From: Petunia secreta
Lineage: Eukaryota; Streptophyta; Magnoliopsida; Solanales; Solanaceae
Reading direction: 5' to 3'
DNA length: 64,000 nucleotides
NCBI GenBank assembly: GCA_029990175.1
Contig: JARKIP010000011.1
Span: 5,518,001-5,582,000, forward strand
Made by a program: the position numbers and the translations under genes. Of this stretch, positions 24,191 to 36,146 are shown in pieces (positions within the stretch are counted from its first letter, which is position 1; each line of letters starts with the position of its first letter). The notes beneath the pieces were generated by a model that was given only the letters and a program-made list of their open reading frames with translations, made no database searches and had not been told where the DNA came from.

Positions 24191-25145
24191 AAATAAGTGT
24201 TGCTAAATATTTTATAATTGGCAACGCTTAAAAAGTGTAGCATTTATATTCAAAGAGAACACTTTACAAGTGTGCCCGAACTAACGTGGCGAAAAGCTTT
24301 TGACAAAGGCCACCCTTTAAAAAGGGTTGCCTCAAAATCTTTTGGAAACACTTTTCAAGTGTTGTCTAGAATTAGTATGGTCTTAGGCCCAATTTGCTGT
24401 ACTGATTCCATTTTATTGTACCGGTTGATGTGTATTGTGTGATTGTAGTGAGAAGTTTTGTCCATCTTCCATGTGTCATGTGTTTCTGATTGGGTATATG
24501 TTTCGTGTTACCTATATGTTTCTGTCTATCTTATGTCCCTGGTTGTTTATGAGTTTATAGTTCCTTATGTGTTTCTAGTTAGTATTTGGCTTTGCCTTTT
24601 TATAGTTAAAATAAGGTAAAATTTGGTTTATTTGCTTTCCTTCTCCTTGGCTAGCATATCTGCTTCTTCGAGGTGGCTAGCCAGCCCTATTAACAGAGTC
24701 CTTTCAAATCACACTCTATTTTTTTTCTTGCCTATTTATTTCATTTCGGTAGGTTCACTCAAGGATTAAGTTTGCCAACATGATTGAGTAGCGAAGACGA
24801 CCTCAGCTGTCAGGGTGAGTCGACTTTTGTTCAAGGTGGCAACTAGTTTAGGTTCTATTATATACGTTGTATTTTGCACCCTTTGGGAGATTTACATTTT
24901 TACTTGTATTTTTAGATGTCTGGTCTTAATAGCTCTAAACCTAGTATATTGGGTAGGCAGCTGCACCCTTTTCGATTAGCTTTTTTGGATATTTGTATAT
25001 ATTAGCGTGTCTCATGGATTATTTGATGTTTGTCTCAAGGTAGTTTGTGTCCATTTTATTCACTCAGTGATAAGGGTTCGCCCGACGGGTCTAGTGGAGG
25101 ATGTCGGGTGCCCGCACGGTATAGCCGAAAATTCGGGTCGTTTCA

Positions 25146-28066
25146 GTTGGTATCAGCACTCTGTTTAGAGTCTATCCAGACTAAGACATTGTCTAATAGA
25201 TTCTCGTTGATGGGTATGTAGACGTCCGTGCTTATCTACAAGAGGCTATGATGGTATTTAGCGAGTTTCTCTTCCTTCTTTTCTAATCAGACGTCAGTCT
25301 TCCTGTGGGATGCACAATTTTTTTTTAATTCCTTCAGTAATGGTGAACCCTTATGTAACAACTCAACATACGGTAGGAGCTCAGGACGAAGCATTCTAGC
25401 CTGGGGCTAGCACTGCCCAATCCCTGAGAGATGTGCATTGTGCTGACGATGCAGTTGCGGAGGCCCTAGCTGTGCCAGCACGTAGTGGGAAATGTAAGCA
25501 GGGCCTTGTTGTTCCCATGACTCTCTATGATGCTTTTATGAGAATCTTGGTGGCACAGATACTGCAAGAACCTCTTATTCCCTAGACAGCTCATCAGGTT
25601 GCCGCAGATGCAGATGGTTGGGCTGAGGGGGCTCCTGTTCCACTTTCTGATATCGCCCCAAAAAATTATGTTCCACAGGCAGCATGTGTCGTGCCTCGAG
25701 CTGTTCCAACTGGTCAGCTAGCCCGGGTAACAGTTTGGTCTGAATGCTTGAAGAGGTTGCCTTTATTTTACCCGGTTGAACCCTCCAATATTCTCAGGCC
25801 ATGTCTTAGATAATCCTTGTGATTTTTTTTTTTTTTTTTTAAAAAGTGTGTCAGCGTATCTTTTTTCAGTTCTAGGGACCAGCCTTGGATTGGTAGACCG
25901 TTCTTTTATCAGCTAGGCAGGGCTTGCCTAAGTTGACTTGGTGCGAATTTTCTCGTAGATTCATAGAAAAGTTTCTTTCGCACAGCTAGCGAGATGAAAA
26001 GCGTCGCCAGTTTGAGTGGATTGGACGGGGTAGATGGATATGCTCCAGAGCTAGTCCATGAGCCTTCCAAGAAGTTTCGAAGATTTATTGATGGCCTTTC
26101 TCCTTCCTGAGGTCAGGACTCCATTTGATGTTGTTGTTGATATTGGTCGGAGGTATGGGGCATATAATAAGTTAGAGCAGAAAGAGTCAGAGGAGGAGAG
26201 CAAGAGATCCCGTGGCCCAGGTTGTCACCATGGTACCTCATTTGCAGGTAAGAGTTCTGATTATTGTGGGAGGTCACCTGCCAGGTTATCTCAGCTTGTG
26301 GCACGTGATTCTCAGAGTGCGGTAGTAGTTCGTCAAGATTAGACTCAGTTTTCTTTTTATAGGTTGCTTCCATTTTCAGTGAAAAAGAGATATCATAATC
26401 GTGAACTTGGTCATCCTTGGAGGAGTTTTCCCTTATTCCGGCAAGTAGGCAGTCGTTTTTTCTCTCCCCATTAGGCACCTATACAGTTCTGAGGACTTTA
26501 TGTAGGGCTCAGTCATCCAGAGATATGACACCTTCCGGCAGGGGCCGAAAGCGTGGTGGTAGTGGTTCTTGTAGAAGTGATTATCAGGGTAGTGACTCAG
26601 CTCAGCTGCGAGGTACTTCTATGAACTGGCTGTCTGGCAAGATGCTGAGGCATCCGATGAAGTAGACCCAGGTATTTCTTCTTCCCTTATATGTGAGTAA
26701 GACTTGATTCTTCTGATCATTATGGAAATGGTTTGTCTTATCATGTTTCAATGGTTCCCTTGGATGTCATTTTTTATTAAGAATCTTTTATGGTGAGGGT
26801 TAAGTTTCTGGTATGATTTATTCCTGGCATTTGTGAGACCCTATTAGTTTATTTGGTTTAAATGTGAGGGATTTGGAGTGAGTGTCGGTATTTTCTGCTT
26901 AGCATCTTCTTTTGCCACCTTCTATTATTATGTCAAGTCAGTTTATATCTCTCCTCGGAATTCAGTGGGTGTAGGATGATGCGATTCTAATTCTTCACCA
27001 ACAGAAAGTGTCATTGTTTCTTCCCGTGTAAAGTGATTAGTGAGTAATATTTGATCTACGTGTCTTCCCTTGGTTCGTGATGCTAGAAGAGTCATGTTAT
27101 CCTGTGAGCTTGCCTCAGTTATAAAAGGATTTTCTGGTAAATTGCCGGAGTTTTCTTCTTATTGGAAGGTTATATTGGCATGGATTTTATTCCTTAAAGC
27201 TCATTTAATGTCTATCTCTTCAATTGCGTTTCTTTGGCTAGCTTGACTTGGAAGAAGTCTAGCTATGGTAGCCAAACAAATAAGAAGATGAGCTTTCTGA
27301 AGCTTTAATTATTCCTATCCTCAGTCCATTGCCATCTCTTCTACTTCCAGAACTAGTGAACTTGGGCGGTTGATAGCCGCTTGTGATGTTCCCTATGTTG
27401 AGCTAAAGTGGTTGTCAAGGTAGCCGGGAAAGAACATTGTTTTGTTTCAAGGCTACTAACGGTAATGAGAGGCGTCATTTGACCATTGACTTGATCCATC
27501 AGGCGGTGGTGCTCATGGTGAGTGTATGGAATAGTGAACCCGAGAGTTGCAGATATTTGGCAACTCGAGAGGGTAATTTGGTAGCTCAGGTCTAAGCCGC
27601 TTTTTTTAAGCTAAGTCTTCCTAGATATTCCTAATCAAATTAGCTGTATGAGTTTATTCTCTAAGTGGGGGAGTCTTCCTCCAATACTAAATCCTAATAT
27701 TAAATCTCTAAGGCGTTGCTGAAGCGTAAGCTAATTCTTTTGTTCATCGATCTGTTCTATATCGAAAAGTATATCGATGAGGTGATTCGTTGGAAGAATC
27801 ATGTTAATCCATCTAGAGGTCCATGTATCTTTCTTCCAAAAATGTAGAACTCTTCTCTCGTGTTCTGGGCAATGGTGTTATGATATTATCTAGATATATT
27901 TTATTCTAAAAGTTAAGTATGCGTGTTATAATTTTGATACTGTAATCATGAGATTATGTCGTTGGAGTAGTTTATAAAGGTCGTGCAAGTTCTCTAGTTA
28001 TATGTGTGAATTTTGCTTTAGACTCTGGCTTGTTTTGGGACAAACGAGGGTCTATGTAGAGGAGAA
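25146..28066 (+). mobile_element. Internal region 1 of array
   Basis: Runs from the primer site (TGGTATCAGCAC at 25148-25159, with the last three bases altered from TGGTATCAGAGC) through gag to the polypurine tract GTAGAGGAGAA before LTR2. After about 26700 no domain is clear. A DPGISSS-like word near 26665 and the stretch at 27100-27220 recall the protease core and the start of a gypsy RT, but RT catalytic motifs, RNase H and integrase are all missing in a region of only 1.4 kb. Confidence 0.75.
25341..26665 (+). pseudogene. gag: Gypsy Gag, internal region 1, broken
   Basis: Starts at ATG 25341. Readable pieces: LYDAFMRILVAQI, then LTWCEFSRRFIEKF, KKFRRFIDGLSPS, RTPFDVVVDIGRRYGAYNKL and an ESEEESKRSR basic/acidic tail. 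The nucleocapsid knuckle has decayed: the segment near 26395-26430 reads YHNRELGHPWRS, so the Cys ligands are gone. A run of about sixteen T at 25829-25844 interrupts the middle. Several stops are present. It matches the gag in the second internal region and in the minus element. Confidence 0.75.
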
Positions 28067-28787
28067 TGAAACGATTTTAGCTAGTTTTTTGGGGATTTAA
28101 AATCTTCGTAAGGTCCACTAGGACCTGTCTGCAAAATTTGAGCTAATTTGGACATCGTTTGGTAGGTTTTCTGAGAAGGTTTCCATTTCGGTTGTAGGTA
28201 AAACTTAAAAGAGTTTTTCGAGCTTAATTTGAACAAATGAGCTCCGATTCGAAATCCAAAAGTTAAGTTACATTTGTATGGTCATTTATGACCTGTGGGA
28301 ACTTTCGGAAGTAAATTCCGCGGTTGTTTGTTCAGTTTCGCTAAAATTCTGAAAGTTAAGAAATCGTCTTCTTTCTGAAGGAGCCATATCTTGAGTTCCG
28401 GAGATCAGATTTGAGTTCCATCTTTGCGAGTATGTCACACAAGTCTTGATGACTTTGGTACCAAATGTGGGGTCATTCTGAGCCTTTTAGTGTCCCGTTT
28501 GGACACAAATTGTAGTCATGCAGCTGCTCGTGAAAAAATCTGCATTGTAAGGAGCTTCACATGTAAGTTAATAGGGCATATTACGATACCGTTTTCTCCC
28601 TAATATACCAAGATTAATGGGAGATCTTTATATGGATCTAAAGCCCCATGTCTCTAGTTTCTATCTCTGCCAAACCGTTTGTCAATACGACATCGGAGTA
28701 TATGGAGATACAAGCATCCGAAGTCGGATAGCTCAAGTTGCCAAGCAGGCAGCTTAACCACCTACTTAAAAAAGAGAGGCGATATAG

Positions 28788-28828
<41 letters not shown>

Positions 28829-31369
28829 CTCTAATTATGCGTTGCTCTTCCTTATTCTATATTAGAAAATAAAGCAAAACTTTAGTAAATTTTTTTCTAT
28901 CACGTTGCTTGTTTAGAAGCTTAGGCGTGAGAAACCATTTACGCAAAGTAAAGGCTTAAATTTCTAGGAGTAGTTAACTAAAGGCAAATTGGTGCAAAAC
29001 ATCCCTAGTTTTCGCTGGCATTAAAGTTTCAGCGAGTTACAATTAAGGTAATTAATTCTACAGTATTTTCTTATGATGATTACGTATGTTTAGCTTTATT
29101 TAAACTATTATTCGGAAGATTAAAAAGTTAATTAGTGTTTTAAATCAAAATATAGAAATTAGTACTTTATGAAATTGAATGGGTGTATGACATCAAAATA
29201 TGAAAACTAATACTCCCTCCGTTTCAAAAAGGATGAACCTTTGCGGAGTACGAGGGTCAAATTGACTAATTTTGACCGGGAATTTGCACATCGAATTTTT
29301 AATTTTTTTGAAATAAAATTTACATATTTAGAAACTACATGAAAAATACTATAAGTCACAATAGTTAACAATTCAAAATAGTTAGAAAATATTTGCAAGA
29401 CATGTGGTCAAACATAATCTTGTTTGACCCTTCAAATAGTAATAGGTTCATCCTTTTTGAAACGGAGGGAGTAATAAATTGGACTTGTGAGATTATGAGG
29501 AGTCCGGAAAGGTATAGTTTGTGGGTTTTCGGCTAAGCCTAGCCCAAGGGTATTTTTGTAATTTTTTTTCTTCTTCATATAAAGGTTAGATATTCTTTCT
29601 TTGGGCACTTATAAGCGCGAATATATTTCTTTTTCTCAAAAAAGGATTATTTGAGGAACGTCGGGTAGGAAAGGAAGCTATCTAGTAGTTATTCTGACCC
29701 AGGATCTAAGGTAAGTGGTTTCATCTTTTATTTGAAGGCCTTCCATCTTTATGGATGATCTATGCACGTATCCTTTACATGTATAGCTGCCGATAAGGTA
29801 TACTTACTACGCTAAAGCTTGGTGGATAGTTGTTTATTATATGTGTAACTGTTGTTCTGTATTTACTATGTAATTCGGAGTATGATACTCCGGTAGTGAG
29901 CATGACATGTTTGGTTTGCCTGGTATTTGTGATAGGATGTACTATATTTATTGTTGAGTTAAGGATAAGAAAGTTGTGGTAATGCTAATTGAGGAACTAT
30001 AAGCCAAAGATTATAAATAGAACACAAAAGCTTAAGTTTGTCTATGGATGTCGATTGAATAATTGTTTATTATTTTCTAATATGCAGCCTTATGATAGAT
30101 GTATTATACCGGGCTCAGTGTTGAGCCAAGAATTGAGGTATCTTATTGGTAGTATGAACTTGAACTTTAGGCACGACGCGTGAATACTATTTTGAGGATA
30201 TAAACTTTAGAATGGTTAAGAACACCTATTGTTGAACTGTGAGCTTAGTAATAAACAAAGAATTGAATTCATGGTATAATTATGAGCATAAACTAGGGAT
30301 AGACGTATCATACTAGGTTGGGAATCCTTATAGGGTTCAATGCTCACTTATTGTACGATAGTTTGAATTGCGTTGCATTACATATCATATCATCATGGCT
30401 GAGCATTAATATGGGAGCAGGATTCTTCCGCCCCAGGAGCAGCAATATTCCTCTCCACGAGCAGGCTTATACTGCTCGGATTGTATATTATATCGCTAGA
30501 CTCGATGAGTGTCCAGAGCCGGGAAAGGTTAATATTGAGTACATATCTCACGGTGGCGATGCAAGTGTCGCACTAATGAGGATTGTCAGACATTTTAGAA
30601 CGTGTGGCCCAATTGCATCATACTGCATTCATTCCATTTCATTCCATCAGTTGTTATGTATTGTGTGGTTGTAGTTAGATATCTTGTGCATGTTTCATAT
30701 GTCATGTGTATCTGATTGTTGATATGTTTCGTATTACCTATATGTTTTTGTCTATCTTATGTCCCTGGTAGTTTATGAGTTTATGGTTCCTTACGTGTTT
30801 CCAGTTAGTATCTGGCTCTGCCTTTTATAGTTGAATTAACGTGAATTTTGTTTATCTGTTTTCTTCTCCCTGGCTAGCATATCTGCTTCTTCGAGGTGGC
30901 TAGCCAGCTTCCACTTATGGAGTCCTTTTGACTCACCCTCTGGATATTTCTTGTTTATTTATTTCGTTACGGGAGGTTCCCTCCAAGATTGAGTTTACCA
31001 ACGTGATTGAGGAGCGAAGACGACCTCAGCTGTGAAGGTGAGCGATCTTTTTTTCAGGATGGCCACCAGTTTAGGCTCTATTATATCAATTGTATTTCGC
31101 TCCCTTCGGGAGATATAAAATTTTCCTTGTATTCTTAGATGTCTGGTCTTGATAACCTTAAACATAGTATATTGGTAGATAGTTGTACCTTTTTCCTGAA
31201 TAGCTTTTATGGATGTCTGATGATATTAGCACGTCTTTTGGATTATTCGATGTCTTTCTCAAGGTAGTTGGTGTCCATTTTATTCACTCAGTAACAAGGG
31301 TTCGCCCGAAGGGTCTAGCGAAGGATGTCGGGTGCCCGCTCGGCCTATTCAGAAATCTAAGTCATATCA
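28067..31369 (+). repeat. LTR2 of array, 3303 bp, shared middle LTR
   Basis: Starts TGAAACGA, ends TCATATCA just before the primer site TGGTATCAGAGC (31372-31383). It carries a MITE that is absent from LTR1. A TA dinucleotide run lies at about 28796-28822. The open frame 30318-30674 has a counterpart in LTR1 and is not taken as a gene. Confidence 0.87.
29213..29471. mobile_element. Stowaway-like MITE in LTR2, 259 bp
   Basis: Perfect 28-bp terminal inverted repeats starting CTCCCTCCGTTTCAAAAAG, flanked by TA at 29211-29212 and 29472-29473. LTR1 shows the empty site near 17372. Confidence 0.92.
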
Positions 31370-32372
31370 GTTGGTATCAGAGCCTTATTTGGAGTCTATC
31401 CAGACTAAGACAGTATCTAGTAGAGTCTCCTGAAGGGTACGTAGACGTCTGTACTTATCTACGAGAGTCTATGATGGCATTAAGGGAGTTTCTCTTTCTA
31501 CTTATCTAATCGTGTGTCGGTCCTCCTGTGGGATGCAAAACTTCTTTTTGTTAATTCCTTCATAGTAATGGTGAATCCTCGTGCGACAAATCAACATAGA
31601 GTAGGAAATGAGGACGAAGCAATCTAGCTGGGGCTAGCACTGCCCAAGCCCCGAGAGTCGTGGATCGTGCTGACGATCCAATTGCGGAGGCCCTAGAAGT
31701 GCTCGCTCGCAGTGGGAAAGAGGAGCAAGACCTTGTGGTTCCCCTGAATCTCTACGATACTTTTATGAGAATCTTGGCGGCGCAAATACCACAAGAACCT
31801 CCTATTCCCTAGGCTACTCATCAGATTGCCGCAGATGTAGATGGTCGGGCTCAAAAAGCTCCAAATCCAGATTTTGATGTTGACCAAGTAAATTATGTTC
31901 CCGAGGTAGCATGTGCCGTGCCTCAAGCTATTCCGGCTGGTCAGCAAGCCTAGGTAAAAGTTTTGGTTCAAGTGCTCGAAGAGGTTGCATTATTTTACCC
32001 GGTTGAGCCCTCAAATATTCTTAGGCCATGCCTCAGATAATCCCCGTGATTTTTTTTTTTAAAATGATGATAGTGTATCCTTCAGGCTCTTGGTTGTCTC
32101 GAGCAGTATGGTGTTGATTATACTGCTTTCCAGTTCTAGGGACCAGTCTTGGATTGGTGGACCGCTCTTTTATCAGCTAGGCAGGGCCTGCCGAAGCTGA
32201 CTTGTTGCGAGTTTTCTCATAGATTCATAGAAAAGTTCCTTTCGCACAACGAGCGAGATGAAAAGCGTCGCCAGTTTTAGTGGATTTGATAGGGTAGCCT
32301 GTCGATATCAAAATATGAGATTCAATTCTCTAGGATGGAGGGATATACTCCAGAGCTAGTCCATGAGTCATC

Positions 32373-35300
32373 TGTTGACACCCAATTTTGTCCCGAAAAT
32401 CTTGATTAATGTCTAATTATTAAAATAAAAAATAAATTTAAATTTTAAGGTGAATTAACGAAAGTTTTAGAAGAAATAGGCTAAAATAGCACTAAAGCAT
32501 CCTAAAATCCAGCATATCTATGCAACACCTCTATTTACTTAATTACTCAAAAAAAGGATAATTTCGTTCCTGCTTCCTAAAATTGGACTATCTGTGGAAA
32601 CAACTATATAACTTAAAATATCCAAAAATCAGAAATCCCTAAGCCCTTTCCTTAATCTGCTTACCCAATACCCAAAAACCCCAACCTGTTTCCAGATTCC
32701 AGTCGACCTAAAAACCCATTTTCCCTCCCAAATCATAAATCAAAAAACGCCAAATTATTTGGTCCCCATCTCCAGCTTTGATTGGTACTAGTTCCTTATC
32801 CAAATAGGACCGTTGGAGGTCGTTTTAGGGATTTCATGTCATCCGAGAGCCCTAATTTGTTTCCTTATAAATCGAGAAGCTAGGGTTGAATAGAGTGGCA
32901 GCGAAAGGGGAATAGGGAAAAGAAGCAGAGAATTAGAAAGGAGAGGTGAATAATTTTAGAAGCAGCATTTAAGAGTGGGAACATTCTTTTTCTCTCAGTT
33001 TTTCTTTTACAATGAAATAGTGTTCCAGTTTTGGGAATATTGTCTATCGCTTATTCGTTGTTCTAGTTGTCTTTTTAGTTCGAGCTGTTTTCATGCGATC
33101 CCTCGCCCCATTCATTGCCTCGCAAAAGGTGATAGCACTTTCCTCTTCTTTATTTTCAGTTCATGTATCTTCATTTTATTTATTTAGTATTTTTCTGTGG
33201 TTGTTGAAATTCTGGTTCGAAGTAATGCAATGTAGTTGAGTTTAAATTCTGATTTTTCGTTGTTAGTACATCATTAAATGTTGTGTTTTCTCTAGAAAAT
33301 GGCTGTTAAAAAAATGGTTAACAAGTTCTATTTCTTTAGTATTCAAGGATTCAGTCTTTAAATCAGTTTCTATGTGCTTACGGATATCAAATAACGTAAT
33401 GGTGTTGTTTTCAGTTTATCATTAATATGGTCGTTGTTAGAATTAAAGTTATAATCTTTATCACCTTACACATTGGTTTGAATAAGAGGAAGTGATTTAA
33501 GTAGTTTTACTTTAGTTTGATTTTCTGCATTCTATATGGTAAAGTATGCTATGTTCTGCTTGTATGATTTGAATCAGTCTAGTTGAAATCCAAATCTTCC
33601 AGGATTGTAATAATGAATGGATTAGTTGAAAGAGTAGTGGCAGGGGTAGTGGTCCCTCCCTCTCAGCTTCTACTTTGGTATTTTCCTGAGTATGTCCTTT
33701 CTAGTTTGTCTGCCTTAGTTGTTTCCTTGTTAGCTTAGGTATGATGTATCAACCCTCTCTCTTAGAAGTCTTGAAAAATCATTAGTTTTCTTCTATCCCT
33801 TTCCATTTTTTTTCTCTTTTCTATGATGAGAATATTTTTTTTTTTGTTGGCTAGATTTGTTGAAGAATATTTTTTTGTTGGCTAGATTTGTTGAAATAGA
33901 GAGAGGGGGTGTGCTGGTAAGCTTAGAATCAGTTTGTTTGAGGCAGTGAAAGTGTCCCAGCGAGTATCAGGTAATGCTGTAGTAACTAGGGATGTCTGAT
34001 GTGTGTATGTGTAGTTGATTTCGAGATAGTAGAGGTCTGAAATGAGAGTAGTCTGGTGTATGTTTGTGCCTGGAAGAGAGTGTGTGTGTGTTGCTATGTT
34101 CAGGTGTGAAGGCTGCTCTGTTTTGTCTGCAGGTATAGTGGTGTTTAGGGTGAGGTTTATGAGGGATGTGAGTGCTTGTTCAGGTTGCTCTTTGGTTGTT
34201 GTAGGTAGTTTAGGGCTGTTTAGAGGGTGATTTGGGGGTTTCAGGTCAGGTGTTAGGAGGCAGTAGCATGTTCTCAGTGTTTTAGTGGTTTGCAAAGCTG
34301 ATGTTGGATCTGATTATTGTATCCCCTTGGTTGAGAAACTGGCAAGATCTCTCCTAGCAAGAGTAATTAATGATCTGCAGAAGTTTCCTTTAGTCTTAAA
34401 GTTGCCTAAAGAAGTTTTATCAAAATTGTTCAAGTTAGTTTCAGGTGTTTTACTGTTGAGGTGCCTAGGAATAGAGCCTAGTTTCTGGATAAATGCAGCA
34501 TGTTTCAGCATTAGCTTTCACTTTCCAATGATCTTGTCTAGGCTCTGTTACTGAATGTTTGCTGGTATGCCATTAGTCAGTTAGGTTGAATGTGTTGTAT
34601 CCTGTAAGGTTGTGTGTGGCTTGGTATGGCTGAGAGCCTTAAGGTGAAACTAGAAATAGTTAGTTTGTTCCCTTGCTTAATCTGCTTCAGGTAAACCATG
34701 TAGCTTCTCTTGAGCTCTAATTTGTCTTTGTGTAAAATTGGGTGCAAGAACTCTTGTTGAAAGATTGAATAAAAATCAGATTGAAGTTGCTTGCAAAATT
34801 GAATGATATTGTTTACAGGGAGATGTAACCTATTCTGTTCAGCTTGTTTAGGTCTTGTTGTGCCTGACTTTAATAAAAGCTAAATATCAAGTTAAAATGA
34901 AGAGCAAAATTTGAAGGAGTCCTTTTAAAATCATTTGTTCCAGTTTAAGAATGTGAGTAGCCTGGTTCTGGCTACCACAATGAGTTGAACTAACGTATCA
35001 TTTTGTTGGGCTGATTCTCTTTATTTGGCGCTTATTTAGCTAATCTGCTTGCTTGTTTTTGCTCAGCTTCTTTTCTCTTTATAAGAATCTCCTAATTTTT
35101 ATTCCTTCTTATTTTTGCATGAAATACTCCTTGGGATGAGCTCGGCTAAAACTCACCAATTGGGTTTATATTGGATTGGAGTTGCATTGGGGTCATGCTC
35201 GGGCTCAAGTTTCAAGACTTAGAAATTTTAGAAAATTCAAGGCTCCCGCGAGTTTGTCAAATTCCCGAATTTTATCTTTTAACTCTTATCCTCCCTTTTT

Positions 35301-36146
35301 CCTTTAGAATATTTATGTAAACTTTGTCGAAGCATTTTATTTATTAATATATAAATGATTTGTTTGAGTTATTTGATTCACTTTATGTTCATTATCTTTT
35401 ATTTTGAAGTCGTTGTTTAATTTATTGCGAATAATGGCCAATTATGCAAATGCGTGCAAATTTAAGAAAAACTATAAGAAATGACTTCTATCTTTTTAAT
35501 ACGAAGTAGTTTCTTTAAAAAGTTAAATTTATAAAGAAGTTTAATTAACTTCTCACTGTCCCGAAACGACTTTGCGAAAAGTGACTTGAAACATAAGTTC
35601 CACCTTATGATGAGATACTCGTGTTTTAAAGTTGAAATTAAGTAAGTGTCATTTATGCGCTACCATATACAAGTTGGCAAAGAAATTAGGACGATCAAAT
35701 CGCTCCTTTTCAAAAGAAAATGCGCTTTTATTTTATTTTATTTTATTTTATTTTGAAAAATAGTTAAAGCTTTTAAATAAGTTGTAAATCTTTGGAAAAC
35801 TTACTAAATTTAATTAGTTGAATTAATCAATGGTTCAATTAATTATCTTTAGAAAAGTGTGTAAATAGCACTTGAAAATTAATTTGGAAACCTGCCGGAT
35901 TAACCGTTATTAACAGAATTTTTAAAGTGCCTTAAAAACCTTCTTTTGAAATTAACAAAACCTCCTACTTTAGAATCTCTAAGAAGACTGCTTTTTTTCA
36001 AAATGGAGTTTTGGACGCATTTGCTTAATTAGGTTCCCTATTTTTTCTTAAATTGGGTGGCGACTCCAAAAACTCCAAAAGAGTTAGTTCATTCAGTTGA
36101 TATTCCTGAATTTAGTCCTTCGGGGTTATTTTTTTGGGGTTCAACA
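32373..36146 (+). repeat. Left LTR of inverted-LTR element (3774 bp)
   Basis: TGTTGACACCC start, TTCAACA end. Contains a TATA box at 32866, a tandem duplication around 33843-33890 (TGTTGGCTAGATTTG twice) that is single in the right copy, and a TTTTA run near 35730. The antisense open frame at 33882-34295 is a compositional artefact. Confidence 0.88.
32866..32873 (+). promoter_or_regulatory. TATA box of left inverted-element LTR
   Basis: TATAAATC after CTAATTTGTTTCCT. The right LTR has the same box in reverse at 52690-52697. Confidence 0.55.

Larger units (their letters stand above)
18523..24404 (+). mobile_element. Non-autonomous CACTA (EnSpm) transposon, 5.9 kb
   Basis: Left end CACTACAACAAATTAG and right end AATTTGCTGTACTG form imperfect terminal inverted repeats, with two changes in the right end. 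A 3-bp target duplication ATT flanks it (18520-18522 and 24405-24407), and LTR2 gives the empty site. Subterminal regions carry many short words AAGTGTGGCC / GGCCACACTT in both orientations (18545-18900 and 24195-24380), as expected for transposase-binding sites of CACTA elements. The longest open frames inside are under 100 codons and none looks like a transposase, so it depended on an autonomous partner. Confidence 0.88.
16337..25145 (+). repeat. LTR1 of array, interrupted by CACTA
   Basis: Starts TGAAATGA and ends TCGTTTCA, followed by the primer site. Removing the CACTA element and its 3-bp duplication leaves 2924 bp. Compared with LTR2 and LTR3 it lacks a short segment just after 16480. 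The 90-codon open frame at 18224-18496 has a counterpart in LTR2 but shows no domain. Confidence 0.85.

Noticed and set aside
28796..28822. TA dinucleotide array
   Set aside because: An ordinary microsatellite expansion in LTR2. LTR1 has a short TATACACACA tract there.
33882..34295. 137-codon minus-strand open frame
   Set aside because: Lies within the left inverted LTR, is low-complexity (Thr, Leu, Pro) and has no match in the right LTR copy over its length.
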